From: SZUA-592 sp041556555 | Lineage (GTDB): Bacteria > Pseudomonadota > Gammaproteobacteria > Eutrophobiales > Eutrophobiaceae | Assembly: GCA_041556555.1 (NCBI GenBank) | Contig: JBFFIE010000003.1 | Coordinates: forward strand, 1-64,000 | DNA: 64,000 nucleotides | Direction of reading: 5' to 3' | In this document: in pieces, positions 15,881 to 24,640 of the stretch | Numbering within the stretch: the stretch's first letter is position 1 | How the letters are laid out: each line of letters starts with the position of its first letter | Translations under genes and position numbers: made by a program | Notes under the pieces: generated by a model | What the model saw: only the letters and a program-made list of their open reading frames with translations | Databases searched by the model: none | What the model was told of the DNA's origin: nothing

Positions 15881-16381
15881 TTAGCTGAAACCGCCAGGGT
15901 ATAACTTGCTGCTCCCGTCCAGATCACCGGTATCGCGGTAATTCATCGGGATTGCATTCGGGTCTAAAACCGTTCCAGTCACCACACGGCCAAACACCAA
16001 CTGGTGATCACCGGCCGTACATTCATGACTGAATTCGCACTCGAAACAGGCCACGGCCTCATCAAGGAGCGGTGCACCGGTTTTACCACGGTGCCAGGCT
16101 ACTCCAGCAAGTTTGTCCTCCTTGGCGGCAGGGCGTCCAAATCGATCCGCCAGATCAATCCTGCCTGCTGGCAGGACATTGACCGAAAATGCCTTACTCT
16201 GAATCAGCATCCTGTAGGAGGAATGATCCGGGTGAATACTTAGAGCCAGCAGCAAAGGCCTAAAAGAGACCTGCATAACCCATGCTGCCGTAAAGGCGTT
16301 ATCATTATCCTTGCAGGATACCCCGATAACATAGACACCGTGAGTCAACTGCCGGAATAGTAAAGGTATGTCTTTATTCAT
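15881..16381 (-). CDS. Flavin reductase-like domain protein
   Basis: This 166-residue protein belongs to the flavin reductase-like FMN-binding split-barrel family. It has the strand pattern LTHGVYVIGV, NAFTAAWVMQVSFRPLLLALSI and SKAFSVNVLPAGR, which fits the FMN site (about residues 11-76). CFECEFSHECTAGDHQLVFGRV is the second half of the barrel. Members reduce flavins for monooxygenases or act as NAD(P)H:FMN reductases. The open frame extends upstream, but ATG at 16381 with AGGAA six bases before it is the best start. The gene ends 13 bases from the convergent MoaD-like gene. The partner enzyme is unknown. Confidence 0.83.
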   Translation of the reverse strand: MNKDIPLLFRQLTHGVYVIGVSCKDNDNAFTAAWVMQVSFRPLLLALSIHPDHSSYRMLIQSKAFSVNVLPAGRIDLADRFGRPAAKEDKLAGVAWHRGKTGAPLLDEAVACFECEFSHECTAGDHQLVFGRVVTGTVLDPNAIPMNYRDTGDLDGSSKLYPGGFS

Positions 16382-16396
16382 GGTTCCTGTAATAAC

Positions 16397-16473
16397 TATT
16401 CGTATATATTTATCTTTTGAAAATATAACACTCTGAATCGTAACATCCGACAATCACACTGGATATTCGTATA
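16397..16473. repeat. Two copies of TATTCGTATA in a divergent promoter region
   Basis: The 10-base word TATTCGTATA occurs at 16397-16406 and 16464-16473, 67 bases apart. This lies between the divergent flavin reductase and GST genes. It could be an operator pair; no known regulator is suggested. Confidence 0.4.
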
Positions 16474-16568
16474 AATATAAAATTTAATCGAGGTGCTACC
16501 ATATGTTTATATCAAAATCCGGTTACAGCTAACTGCCAAGCTACAGGTTAATTGCGGGGGTGTAAATC

Positions 16569-17294
16569 ATGCGATATGAACTCTACTATTGGCCCGATAT
16601 CCAGGGCAGAGGTGAATTTGTCAGGCTTGCCCTCGAGGAGGCAGGTGCTGATTACCTGGATATGGCACGATTAGAAGGCCGTGGCAAGGGTATCGAGGGG
16701 ATCGTACAAATTCTCGAAAATACAAAACCTGGTTCCCCTCCGTTTGCACCGCCTTTTCTCAAGGCGGGAAAACTCATCATCGGGCAGACGGCTAATATCC
16801 TGCAATTTCTTGGGCCACGACTGGGTCTGGTACCCGCTGCAAATTCCAAACAAATATGGGCACATCAATTGCAACTGACCATTGCCGACTTTGTATCAGA
16901 AATCCATGATGTACATCATCCGATAGCCGGCAGCCTTTATTACAAGGATCAAAAACGCGAGGCGCGACGCAAGGCCGGCTATTTTTTGAAGGAACGGGCC
17001 CCGAAATACCTGGCTTACTTTGAAAAAGTTTTGACCAGCAACACCGGTAACAGCTCACATATACTTGGCCGGAGACTAAGTTATGTTGACTTGTCATTGT
17101 TCCAGCTTATCGCGGGTTTACGCTATGCCTATCCAAAAAGGATGAAGCGTCTGGAATCAAGCTACCCCGGACTGGTCATGCTGCACGAGAAAGTGGCCAG
17201 CCGACCCAATATCGCTGCTTATCTTGCCTCGGAACGCCGCACACCTTTTAATGAATACGGTATCTTCCGTCATTACCCCGAACTGGATGCTTAA
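16569..17294 (+). CDS. Glutathione S-transferase family protein
   Basis: The 241-residue protein has an N-terminal thioredoxin fold (YELYYWPDIQGRGEFVRLALEEAG, residues 3-26, named by its ends Tyr3 and Gly26). It also has the PPFLKAGKLIIGQTANILQFLG segment typical of a GST glutathione site. An all-helical C-terminal domain follows (from about residue 95) with LSYVDLSLFQLIAGL. Its catalytic Tyr near the N-terminus is Tyr7. GGGGGTG lies just upstream of the ATG. The gene overlaps the convergent symporter gene by four bases at their stops. Substrate is unknown. Confidence 0.88.
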   Translation: MRYELYYWPDIQGRGEFVRLALEEAGADYLDMARLEGRGKGIEGIVQILENTKPGSPPFAPPFLKAGKLIIGQTANILQFLGPRLGLVPAANSKQIWAHQLQLTIADFVSEIHDVHHPIAGSLYYKDQKREARRKAGYFLKERAPKYLAYFEKVLTSNTGNSSHILGRRLSYVDLSLFQLIAGLRYAYPKRMKRLESSYPGLVMLHEKVASRPNIAAYLASERRTPFNEYGIFRHYPELDA

Positions 17295-18730
17295 GTTATA
17301 GCGTTGGCTGTGGTTTGCCTGGCGGTCAGGTTACTGATCACGATAGTTAATACCAGACCGATGGTAAAACCGGGAATAATTTCCAGCAGATCATGGAAAT
17401 ACGGCTTGAGCCACAGTACCCAGGCGACGGTGGTGATAAAACCACCCAGCATACCGGCAATGGCACCCGCCAGGTTGGTCCGGGGATACCAGAGTCCGCA
17501 CAGCAGTACCGGCCCGAAAGCCGCGCCCAGGCCAGACCAGGCAAACAGGACAAACCAGAAGATCAGCGGTGTCTGGTGAAGAGCGAAGGCAATTCCAATA
17601 ATACCGATGATCAACGTCACAACTTTACCCCGGTTGGACAAGGCCCGATCAGATAATGGTGAGCGATGTATCTTCTGCCAGTAGTCCCGCACCAGTGCCG
17701 AGGACGCAAGAATCAACAAACTGTCCACGGTCGACATGATCGCAGCCAGGACCACCACCAGCATAATGCCACCCATTACGGGTGGTAATAATGTCGTCGA
17801 TATCATGGGTAGTATGCGTTCAGGATCTTCCAGGCCGGGGAAAAGGGCACGACCTGCCATACCGGTCAATACGGCACCGAAAGTGAAAAACAGAAGTACG
17901 ATCACAGAGATGATCATTGCCGGAACCAGGCTTTCTTCCGAGCGGGCCGATATGAACCGAACCATCAATTGCGGTACGCCCAAAAACGGTATACCAATGG
18001 CCAGAAAACTGAATATCATAACCAGGGCCGATAGCCCCTTGCCTTCGGACCCCCAGGGCGACAGCAAACCAGGGTCCTGGTCATGCAGATTTGCCATAAC
18101 ACTGTTCCAGCCACCACCGGCTTGAATGGCAACGACTGGTAATATTACAAGTCCTGACAACATCAGGACACCCTGAATCAGATCGGTCCAGGCCACCGCC
18201 TTGTATCCACCGAACATCGTGTACAGGATAATAACCGAGGCACCGACCATAACACCGGTAAAGTAATCAAGCTCGGTAAAGCCATCAAAGGCCTTGCCGG
18301 TTGCCACCATCTGTGCGGCGACGTAGGCGCCAACCATGACCACAATGATTAACACACTCAAGCGCCTGAGGACATGACCACGATCATTGAATCTTGCCGC
18401 CAACACATCTGGCACGGTGATGGAATCGTTTGCATCTGAAAATCGTTTGAGTCGCCTGGATACCAGTAACCACGAAAGTGATATGCCGAGGACCTCGCCG
18501 GCCACAACCCAGAAGGCCTGTGCACCCACGGCATAACCCATACCGGTCAGACCCAGCAATAACCAGCCACTTTCACCGGTGGCATTGGTGCTGAAAGCGA
18601 CTACCCAGGGGGGTAATTGTTTATCGGCTATAAAATAACCCTTAATGGTATGGGTCGCTGTCCGGCTCCAAATAGTAATGCCAACCAGGATTGCCAGGTA
18701 AATAACGAATACCGTGATGATAATTGACAT
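17291..18730 (-). CDS. putP: Sodium/solute symporter, PutP-like
   Basis: This 479-residue protein is a solute:sodium symporter with about 13 membrane segments. The family signature GGYKAVAWTDLIQGVLM is near residues 173-189, and FSTNATGESGWLLLGLTG near 46-63 is the PutP-type sodium and substrate region. The length is close to E. coli PutP (502). Proline is the most likely substrate, but other SSS substrates are possible. The C-terminus is shorter than in PutP. Its stop overlaps the GST stop. No proline catabolic gene lies near it. Confidence 0.85.
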   Translation of the reverse strand: MSIIITVFVIYLAILVGITIWSRTATHTIKGYFIADKQLPPWVVAFSTNATGESGWLLLGLTGMGYAVGAQAFWVVAGEVLGISLSWLLVSRRLKRFSDANDSITVPDVLAARFNDRGHVLRRLSVLIIVVMVGAYVAAQMVATGKAFDGFTELDYFTGVMVGASVIILYTMFGGYKAVAWTDLIQGVLMLSGLVILPVVAIQAGGGWNSVMANLHDQDPGLLSPWGSEGKGLSALVMIFSFLAIGIPFLGVPQLMVRFISARSEESLVPAMIISVIVLLFFTFGAVLTGMAGRALFPGLEDPERILPMISTTLLPPVMGGIMLVVVLAAIMSTVDSLLILASSALVRDYWQKIHRSPLSDRALSNRGKVVTLIIGIIGIAFALHQTPLIFWFVLFAWSGLGAAFGPVLLCGLWYPRTNLAGAIAGMLGGFITTVAWVLWLKPYFHDLLEIIPGFTIGLVLTIVISNLTARQTTANAIT

Positions 18731-18749
18731 TATATAAGTAGCCTGACGC

Positions 18750-19022
18750 CTAAAATCTGTTTAGCTTGCGGACCTTGTCATAGCACACACCACAAATTAA
18801 TGTAACATTGGCAAAGGCCTCGGACGCATCGTTCCAATCACCGCTTGCCCCGCCCTCACGAATCCGGATCTCTTCACAGGACGCACACCAGGCATCACCG
18901 CGGGGTTCGGAGACATAAAAGAAACCCACCCGTTGACCAGTATTTAATGATTCAACCAGGTGGCAACAAACATAGGTGGCATCCTGCAGGCCATAATCCG
19001 GGCATTGAACTTTGTTATTCAT
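18750..19022 (-). CDS. Cysteine-rich small protein, probable zinc ribbon
   Basis: I do not recognise a named family. The 90-residue protein has seven cysteines at 7, 19, 20, 46, 49, 77 and 80. The CxxC pairs WCASC (45-49) and ICGVC (76-80) suggest one zinc ribbon. Cys7, Cys19 or 20 and His21 could form another metal site. It contains a conserved-looking RGDAWCASCEE motif. The gene is 19 bases from putP on the same strand and may be cotranscribed. Function is unknown. Confidence 0.65.
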   Translation of the reverse strand: MNNKVQCPDYGLQDATYVCCHLVESLNTGQRVGFFYVSEPRGDAWCASCEEIRIREGGASGDWNDASEAFANVTLICGVCYDKVRKLNRF

Positions 19023-19050
19023 GGCCTGTTAATCAAGTTAAGTGATTTTT

Positions 19051-19548
19051 TTACTCTGCAGGTGTAAAAATATCTACCACTAGGACTTTCACCGGATCAT
19101 CAAATGTATTTTCCCACCAATGTGTAATTCCTGATTTTTCCATGGCGATCTGTCCCGTGGAGCGAGCAATGGGGCTCGCCGTGTCGTTGCGGTGTTCGAT
19201 GATTCTGCCGCTGATGATGTAGGCATAACCAGGCCTTTGATTGTGGGTATGGATGGCGACCACACCACCGGGTTCAATGGTAAAGATTCTTGCGCGTAAC
19301 TGGCGGCCTTCCATTCCGGGGAATTCATTAGCCAGTTCCACAACTCCCATGGGATCGATAGAAGCAATGCCTTTTGTTTCCGTAGGGCCGGTAAGGTCCC
19401 TCAGGGTGGCATCGGGTGCGGGCACTGTTTTTTCATTTTGTGCCAGCATGATGACCTGGTCGGGTTGATCACGTTGGTCATCGACAGGATGTGCCTGGGT
19501 GTTATTGACGAACAAGAATAAAAGCAAAAAGCGACCGATTTGTATCAT
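19051..19548 (-). CDS. Periplasmic cupin domain protein
   Basis: This 165-residue protein has a signal peptide ending near TQA-HP (residues 17-21) and a single cupin barrel. The metal motif IHTHNQRPGYAY contributes His100 and His102. The second cupin motif GIIEH-like segment is seen as SGRIIEHRND. GITHWWENTFDD near residue 140 is the third part with another His. Such proteins bind a divalent metal, but no substrate can be told. The ATG at 19548 has an AGGTAG ribosome site. It lies 43 bases after fumC on the same strand. Confidence 0.85.
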   Translation of the reverse strand: MIQIGRFLLLFLFVNNTQAHPVDDQRDQPDQVIMLAQNEKTVPAPDATLRDLTGPTETKGIASIDPMGVVELANEFPGMEGRQLRARIFTIEPGGVVAIHTHNQRPGYAYIISGRIIEHRNDTASPIARSTGQIAMEKSGITHWWENTFDDPVKVLVVDIFTPAE

Positions 19549-19591
19549 GAATTACTACCTGTTACTGACCTGGCTGAACGATTATTGGGGA

Positions 19592-20983
19592 TTATTTCTT
19601 GATGCCGCCTTTCGTGAGTTTCACCGGGTCAAGTAAACGTTCAAGCTTGTCTTCCGGGATGTCAGTCATTTCCCTGGCCACGTCCATGATTGCCCTGCCC
19701 TCGGCATAGGCTTTCTTGGCGATTGCGGCGGCCTTCTCGTAACCGATAACCGGGTTCAACGCCGTGACCAGGATCGGGTTCCTCTCCAATGCCGCTTCCA
19801 GTTGTGCATTATTAACCTTGAAACCGGCAATGGCTTTGTCACCCAGCAAAGCCATCACATTTGCAAGAATGTTGATACTTTGCGAGAGATTATATGCAAC
19901 CACCGGCAGCATGACATTCAACTGGAAATTTCCCGACTGACCGGCCACTGTGATCGTGGTGTCGTTTCCAATCACCTGGGCACAGACCATGCAGACCGCT
20001 TCCGGGATCACAGGATTGACCTTGCCCGGCATAATGCTGCTCCCGGGTTGCAATGCCGGTAACTCGATCTCACCCAGGCCTGCCAGCGGACCGCTATTCA
20101 TCCAGCGCAGGTCATTGGCAATTTTCATTAAACCAACAGCGAGTGTCTTCAACTGGCCACTGAGTTCCACCGAAACATCCTGGGTACTCAGTCCGACAAA
20201 ACAGTTGTGGTGTGACATGAAATCGACACCGGTCACATCCGTTAGCCTGGAAACCACCTTGCCGGCAAATTCCGCATGAGTATTGACGCCGGTACCGACC
20301 GCTGTGCCACCAATCGGCAAGGCGGTGACATGCCTGAGTGTCGCAATCAGGCGTTCCTCGTTTTCATGGCACTGGGTTTCCCACGCGCCCAGCTCCTGCG
20401 CCATGGTGACCGGCATGGCATCCATAAGGTGGGTGCGCCCGGTCTTGACGACGTCTTCCATCTCCTGCCGACGCTCCCGGATTATCAATGCAAGATGCCG
20501 GAGTGCTGGTAGCAACTCCTCCGTCACCTGCAGGCCGGTACTGACCTGTATGGCCGTCGGGATCACATCGTTACTACTTTGCCCCAGATTGACGTGATCA
20601 TTTGGATGCACTTTCCTCCCCAGTCTTTCGCTGGCGAGACTCGCAATTACTTCATTAGCATTCATATTGGAACTGGTGCCGGAACCGGTCTGAAACACAT
20701 CTACGGGAAACTGCTGATCATGATTTCCCTTGGCCACCTCGTTCGCTGCGGCCTGGATCGCCTCGGCCATGTCCGATTCCAGCAAACCGAGTTCACCGTT
20801 GGCCCTTGCAGCGGCAGACTTGATTAAACCAAGTGATCGGATAATGCTACGCGGCATGGTAAGGCCGCTGACAGGAAAATTCTCGACCGCACGCTGTGTC
20901 TGGGCCCCATAGCGGGCATCCGCCGGAACACGGATTTCCCCCATGCTGTCTTTTTCTACTCTGTAATCCTTGTTGTCATTCAT
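19592..20983 (-). CDS. fumC: Fumarate hydratase class II
   Basis: FumC converts fumarate to malate in the TCA cycle without an iron-sulfur cluster, which makes it stable to oxidants. The 463-residue protein is full length. It contains the superfamily signature GSSIMPGKVNPV at about residues 314-325, TGSGTSSNMNANEV near 100-113, and GRTHLMDAMPV. It belongs to the same superfamily as purB at 57862. A TATAAT-like -10 element lies just upstream of its start. Confidence 0.97.
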   Translation of the reverse strand: MNDNKDYRVEKDSMGEIRVPADARYGAQTQRAVENFPVSGLTMPRSIIRSLGLIKSAAARANGELGLLESDMAEAIQAAANEVAKGNHDQQFPVDVFQTGSGTSSNMNANEVIASLASERLGRKVHPNDHVNLGQSSNDVIPTAIQVSTGLQVTEELLPALRHLALIIRERRQEMEDVVKTGRTHLMDAMPVTMAQELGAWETQCHENEERLIATLRHVTALPIGGTAVGTGVNTHAEFAGKVVSRLTDVTGVDFMSHHNCFVGLSTQDVSVELSGQLKTLAVGLMKIANDLRWMNSGPLAGLGEIELPALQPGSSIMPGKVNPVIPEAVCMVCAQVIGNDTTITVAGQSGNFQLNVMLPVVAYNLSQSINILANVMALLGDKAIAGFKVNNAQLEAALERNPILVTALNPVIGYEKAAAIAKKAYAEGRAIMDVAREMTDIPEDKLERLLDPVKLTKGGIKK

Positions 20984-21012
20984 TCTGCGGATTCCTTTTG
21001 ACTAGTATTTAT

Positions 21013-21018
21013 ATTATA
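21013..21018 (-). promoter_or_regulatory. Putative -10 element for fumC
   Basis: TATAAT on the minus strand, ending 30 bases before the fumC ATG. No convincing -35 sits 17 bases upstream, so the promoter call is weak. Confidence 0.35.
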
Positions 21019-21323
21019 AGACCTGTCATTCAGGCATGGAAGCGTTCAGGGCTGCCAATGAAGTAATTCAACCCTGGAAAGAAGAGTCAAAATAAGTTTT
21101 TTATAAAATTGGGATGATCAATGAATGTCATAAGAAAAGTCCTTGATTCAAATTTACCTCGTGATCTGAAGCTGGTCATCTTTCTCTGGTGGTTATCTTA
21201 TTGGCCTTCCTTTATCAAGCAATGATAAAAATTATTATTCCTGAAAATAAGGTTAGGGCCATCCAGGGTTCCACTTTTCACCTCGCTAAAAAATTCAAAA
21301 GTCATAAATTTTTTAATCTTAAC
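21019..21323. other. Gene-poor stretch with a possible 34-codon ORF
   Basis: This stretch lies between fumC and the NTF2-like gene and has no recognisable gene. An ATG at 21121 opens a 34-codon plus-strand frame ending at 21225. It would encode MNVIRKVLDSNLPRDLKLVI and then a Trp-rich end, and GGGATGATCA lies upstream. At 21288-21314 an A/T-only inverted repeat (AAAAAATT/AATTTTTT) could act as a weak two-way terminator. Confidence 0.3.
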
Positions 21324-21713
21324 CTAGTGAACAGATATCTGCCCGGATGTGTTTCCGGGTTGATTCACCAGCCCCGCCTGGTGATGTACCATGCGCCAGG
21401 TATTGTCTTCCCATATAAAGATATTAGTTGCGATTAATTGGCCATCAGGAAATACCTCATGACAGGTGACATAAGCCAGATCATGCGCAAGGAAAACGAC
21501 TGGCTGCTCGCACTGGATATCATTATTGTTATTTCCTTCAAGGATGCGTCTCCAGCTATCCATGACCGCATTACGGCCATGCAAACCACCCCAGCCCGGA
21601 TGAATTACAGAAACTGCATGCTCCCTTGCCCAGAGCGCGTCCATTGCCTCATGATCACCATTGGCAAAGGCCTTGTAAAAAGACTGATTGGCTTTGAGTA
21701 TGTCTTCTTTCAT
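21324..21713 (-). CDS. SnoaL/NTF2-like domain protein
   Basis: This 129-residue protein has the cone-shaped NTF2-like fold pattern. The N-terminus is ILKANQSFYKAFANGDHEAMDALWA. It continues HPGWGGLHGRNAVMDSWRRI, then ends in WRMVHHQAG. Such proteins are often found beside enzymes or as orphan ligand-binding or ketosteroid-isomerase-like proteins. No catalytic residue set allows a specific call. It starts nine bases after the class II glutamine amidotransferase gene stop, so the two probably form one transcript. Confidence 0.8.
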   Translation of the reverse strand: MKEDILKANQSFYKAFANGDHEAMDALWAREHAVSVIHPGWGGLHGRNAVMDSWRRILEGNNNNDIQCEQPVVFLAHDLAYVTCHEVFPDGQLIATNIFIWEDNTWRMVHHQAGLVNQPGNTSGQISVH

Positions 21714-21722
21714 AAGTTCGAT

Positions 21723-22493
21723 TCAGATTTGTTTACGAATTCCATTTTCAAAAATGATAAATTCTCCGCGTTTCATTTCATTCCAGGACTCGTCGTCCGT
21801 GAGTGGCCGCGAAGCAATTACAGTGACAATATCTTTCGGCGTGGTCAATTTGCTGAAATCAACAATCTCGCCCGTATCTATTAACCTGGCTTTACCAAAC
21901 GGGGCCCGGCGGGTAAGCCAGCACATATTGTTCGTGCAATAGGCATAGAGATAATACGAATCACTCAGCAGAAAACTGAAAACACCAAGTTTATTGATTT
22001 CTTTTGCCAGTTGATGAATATATTGCCAGAGTGCTTTTTGGCTTTTCGGGCGACGTGGATATTTCTCCCGGATCCGGTCCAGCATCCAGCAAAAGGCATA
22101 TTCACTGTCTGTTGAACCGATGGGCTTGTAGTATTTCAGGCGTTTTTTCTTTATTCCGCGCAACTGACCATTGTGGGCAAATGTCCAGCTGCATCCCCAG
22201 AGTTCCCGAGTAAACGGGTGGGTATTTTCCAGGCACACGCGTCCGCGATTGGCCTGGCGGATATGGCTGATGATAATACGGCTTTTAATCGCATAACGCT
22301 TGATAAGTTCCGCGATTTCTGACGCCACACTGGGCCGGGGATCATGAAATGAACGACTGCCCCGGCCCTCATAAATGCTTATCCCCCAACCATCACGGTG
22401 TGGGCCGGTCCGACCACCACGCTGTACCAGACCGGTAAAGCTGAAGCAGATGTCCGTGGGGACGTTGGCACTGAGCCCGAGCAGTTCACACAT
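21723..22493 (-). CDS. Class II glutamine amidotransferase (YafJ-like)
   Basis: This 256-residue protein is an N-terminal nucleophile amidotransferase. Cys2 (MCELLGLS) becomes the catalytic N-terminal residue after Met removal. Other family motifs are GPHRDGWGI, SHIRQANRG and FAHNGQL. The length matches E. coli YafJ (about 255). It has no synthase domain, so its acceptor is unknown. The open frame continues about 95 codons upstream, but ATG at 22493 is chosen because Cys must be residue 2. The NTF2-like gene follows nine bases later. Confidence 0.9.
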   Translation of the reverse strand: MCELLGLSANVPTDICFSFTGLVQRGGRTGPHRDGWGISIYEGRGSRSFHDPRPSVASEIAELIKRYAIKSRIIISHIRQANRGRVCLENTHPFTRELWGCSWTFAHNGQLRGIKKKRLKYYKPIGSTDSEYAFCWMLDRIREKYPRRPKSQKALWQYIHQLAKEINKLGVFSFLLSDSYYLYAYCTNNMCWLTRRAPFGKARLIDTGEIVDFSKLTTPKDIVTVIASRPLTDDESWNEMKRGEFIIFENGIRKQI

Positions 22494-22602
22494 GGTACTG
22501 ATTTTCCGTTGAAATTGACCTAGTTTACCTGTCCAAAGACCGGGTTCCCAGCCCGGTTTTGGGGCCTTGTGGGCCCGTCCCGGATTGATGATAATGATAT
22601 AT

Positions 22603-23130
22603 ATGAGAATACTGTTTTTGTTATCCGTTCTCTTTACCGGCCTGTTGATGTACGGCTGTGACAACGAAGAATATATAGATACACCTGAAATCGCTGTTGC
22701 ACCTGCGCCTGTCATTACAGATACGCCATCAGTAGACAGGTTACCGGCAAAGCGGCAATTCAATATCGGCAATACCAATTACCTTTTTGATGTGTCAGAC
22801 CACACTCTTGAAGAACTCCGTGAGCTGCTGGAACGGGTGGATGAGATAAGTCAGCTTGAACGCGATCAGTATGATGATCTTGAAATTGTAATGATCCTCC
22901 ATGGTCCTGATATTGAGTGGTTTCGTGAAGACAATTATGAACAGAACCGGCAATTGGTAGACCTTGCGGCCAAACTGGACGCTTATGAAGTAATTGACAT
23001 GAAAGTCTGTGAAATGACCCTGAACAAGCGCGGAGTAGATAAGGATGATATTCCCGCTTTTATTGAAAGCGTGCCTTTTGCCCCTGATGAATTCAAGCGA
23101 CTAACCGGTGAAGGTTATATTAATCTTTAA
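22603..23130 (+). CDS. DsrE-family lipoprotein
   Basis: The protein has about 175 residues. It begins MRILFLLSVLFTGLLMYGC, a signal sequence with a weak lipobox (LMYGC), so Cys19 is probably lipid-modified. After a proline-rich linker it has a DsrE/DsrF-like domain. The segment VMILHGPDIEWF and then VIDMKVCEMTLNKRGVDKDDI, with Cys in the MKVCEMTL motif, is typical; RLTGEGYINL ends it. DsrE-like proteins take part in sulfur relay, but lipoprotein forms are uncharacterised. In-frame ATGs at 22588 and 22594 are alternative starts. No dsr genes are nearby. Confidence 0.75.
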   Translation: MRILFLLSVLFTGLLMYGCDNEEYIDTPEIAVAPAPVITDTPSVDRLPAKRQFNIGNTNYLFDVSDHTLEELRELLERVDEISQLERDQYDDLEIVMILHGPDIEWFREDNYEQNRQLVDLAAKLDAYEVIDMKVCEMTLNKRGVDKDDIPAFIESVPFAPDEFKRLTGEGYINL

Positions 23131-23162
23131 TAAATAATAGAAAAACAACAAGAGGTTTACCC

Positions 23163-23672
23163 ATGAGTGACCAGGAAAAAACCCTGTATATGACTATCCT
23201 CATGACCCCGGACATGGCCAATTTTTCCGGCAAGGTCCATGGTGGTGCATTGTTGAAATTACTTGACCAGGTAGCCTTTGCCTGTGCCGCCCGTTACTGC
23301 AAGTGCTATGTTGTTACTGTTTCACTGGACCAGGTCAGTTTCAAGAACCCGATTAATGTCGGTGAACTGGTCTCATTTCGTGCGAATGTGAATTATGTGG
23401 GCACATCCTCGATGGAAATTGGCGTCAAGGTCATCGCTGAAGATCTGCATAGCAAGAAAAAACGCCATACCAATTCCTGTTATTTTACAATGGTCGCCAT
23501 GGGCGAAGATGGTAAACCCATCAAGGCGCCGCCACTCGAACTCAAGACCGATTTTGAACGTAAGCTTTATGAGGCCGCCTTGATGCGTAAGAAGATGCGG
23601 GAAGAGATAACCCGGCGTAACCTGGAGATCACTGCAGGTATCGAAGACTACAACAAGGATGTAGTTGAATAA
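23163..23672 (+). CDS. Acyl-CoA thioesterase, hotdog fold (YciA-like)
   Basis: This 169-residue hotdog protein hydrolyses acyl-CoA thioesters. It shows the YciA/acyl-CoA hydrolase pattern: MTILMTPDMANFSGKVHGG, then ALLKLLDQVAFACAARY with the catalytic Asp, VTVSLDQVSFKNPINVGELV, and SYFTMVAM-like NSCYFTMVAMGEDGK. Its ATG follows an AGAGGTTTACCC ribosome site. It ends one base before the thiL stop on the other strand, so the two genes are convergent with no gap. The physiological acyl-CoA is not known. Confidence 0.88.
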   Translation: MSDQEKTLYMTILMTPDMANFSGKVHGGALLKLLDQVAFACAARYCKCYVVTVSLDQVSFKNPINVGELVSFRANVNYVGTSSMEIGVKVIAEDLHSKKKRHTNSCYFTMVAMGEDGKPIKAPPLELKTDFERKLYEAALMRKKMREEITRRNLEITAGIEDYNKDVVE

Positions 23673-24635
23673 TCAAAAATGCCGGTAACCCTTTGCCGAC
23701 AATTTAACCTGTCTTCCTGCATTGTCCTTTATTTCTATTCCCTCGCCCGGGCTTGAGATTCTGCCTATGCAACTAATGCGGCAAATTCCGGCCGAGACCT
23801 TTTCCAGTTTCTCCCTGTTTTCTTCGGGAACTGTAAAACAGAGTTCATAGTCATCGCCCGAGCTAAATGCGAGTTGCAGTGCTGTTTCCCTGTCAAGACT
23901 GGTAAGCGCATCGGATAGGGGGATGTCTTTTGTCTGTATAAATGCTCCAGCACCACTTTCTTCCAGTATATGGTCAAGATCAGCGAGCAAGCCATCAGAA
24001 ATATCAATTACACTATTGGCTATATTATGCAGTAACTTGCCGAGTTCAATGCGTGGCGTCGGACGGTTCAAGCGTTGAGAGAGATAATCGATATGAGTGC
24101 TATCGACTTTTATATCCTGCTTCAATTCCTTCAATGCCAGTCCTGCATCCCCTAAAGTACCAGTAACGTAAATCAGATCACTGTCTTTAGCACCACTTCG
24201 TAATAAACCAGAGCCTTTTGGCAGGAAACCCATTATCTGTACCGTGACCGACAATGGACCATGGGTCAGGTCACCGCCAATCAACGAAAGATTGTAATGT
24301 TCAGCCAGTGTATTGAAACCAGACATAAACCCCTGCAACCAGGTTTCATCAGCATTGGGCAGGGTCAAAGCGAGGGTAGCCCACACCGGAGATGCGCCCA
24401 TGGCAGCCAAATCACTCAGGTTCACTGCTAATGCCTTGTAACCGATATCTTCAGCAGACGTGGTTTCAGGAAAGTGAATACCAGAAACCAAGGTATCCGT
24501 AGAAATGGCAAGTTCAAAATTTTCCGGCACAGACACAATGGCGGCATCATCACCAATACCACAACGTATACCATGTGAGGGTCGTTCAGCGGGCTTGAAA
24601 AATTTCCTGATTAACTCAAATTCAGAAAGTGACAT
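23673..24635 (-). CDS. thiL: Thiamine-phosphate kinase
   Basis: ThiL phosphorylates thiamine monophosphate to the active cofactor thiamine diphosphate. The 320-residue protein has the PurM-like ATP-binding motifs GIGDDAAIV at residues 26-34, LAVNLSDLAAMGASP, and LIGGDLTHGPLSVTV. SVIDISDGLLADLDHI and SSGDDYELCF follow. It is five bases from nusB, at the end of the nrdR-rib-nusB-thiL transcript, an order common in gammaproteobacteria. It starts with ATG. Confidence 0.97.
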   Translation of the reverse strand: MSLSEFELIRKFFKPAERPSHGIRCGIGDDAAIVSVPENFELAISTDTLVSGIHFPETTSAEDIGYKALAVNLSDLAAMGASPVWATLALTLPNADETWLQGFMSGFNTLAEHYNLSLIGGDLTHGPLSVTVQIMGFLPKGSGLLRSGAKDSDLIYVTGTLGDAGLALKELKQDIKVDSTHIDYLSQRLNRPTPRIELGKLLHNIANSVIDISDGLLADLDHILEESGAGAFIQTKDIPLSDALTSLDRETALQLAFSSGDDYELCFTVPEENREKLEKVSAGICRISCIGRISSPGEGIEIKDNAGRQVKLSAKGYRHF

Positions 24636-24640
24636 TGAAT

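Noticed and set aside
21121..21225. 34-codon plus-strand ORF as a real gene
   Set aside because: The ribosome site is moderate and no homologue can be recalled; it is only mentioned under the gene-poor stretch.
22494..22778. N-terminal extension of the class II amidotransferase
   Set aside because: The catalytic cysteine must follow the initiator Met, so the start at 22493 is used.
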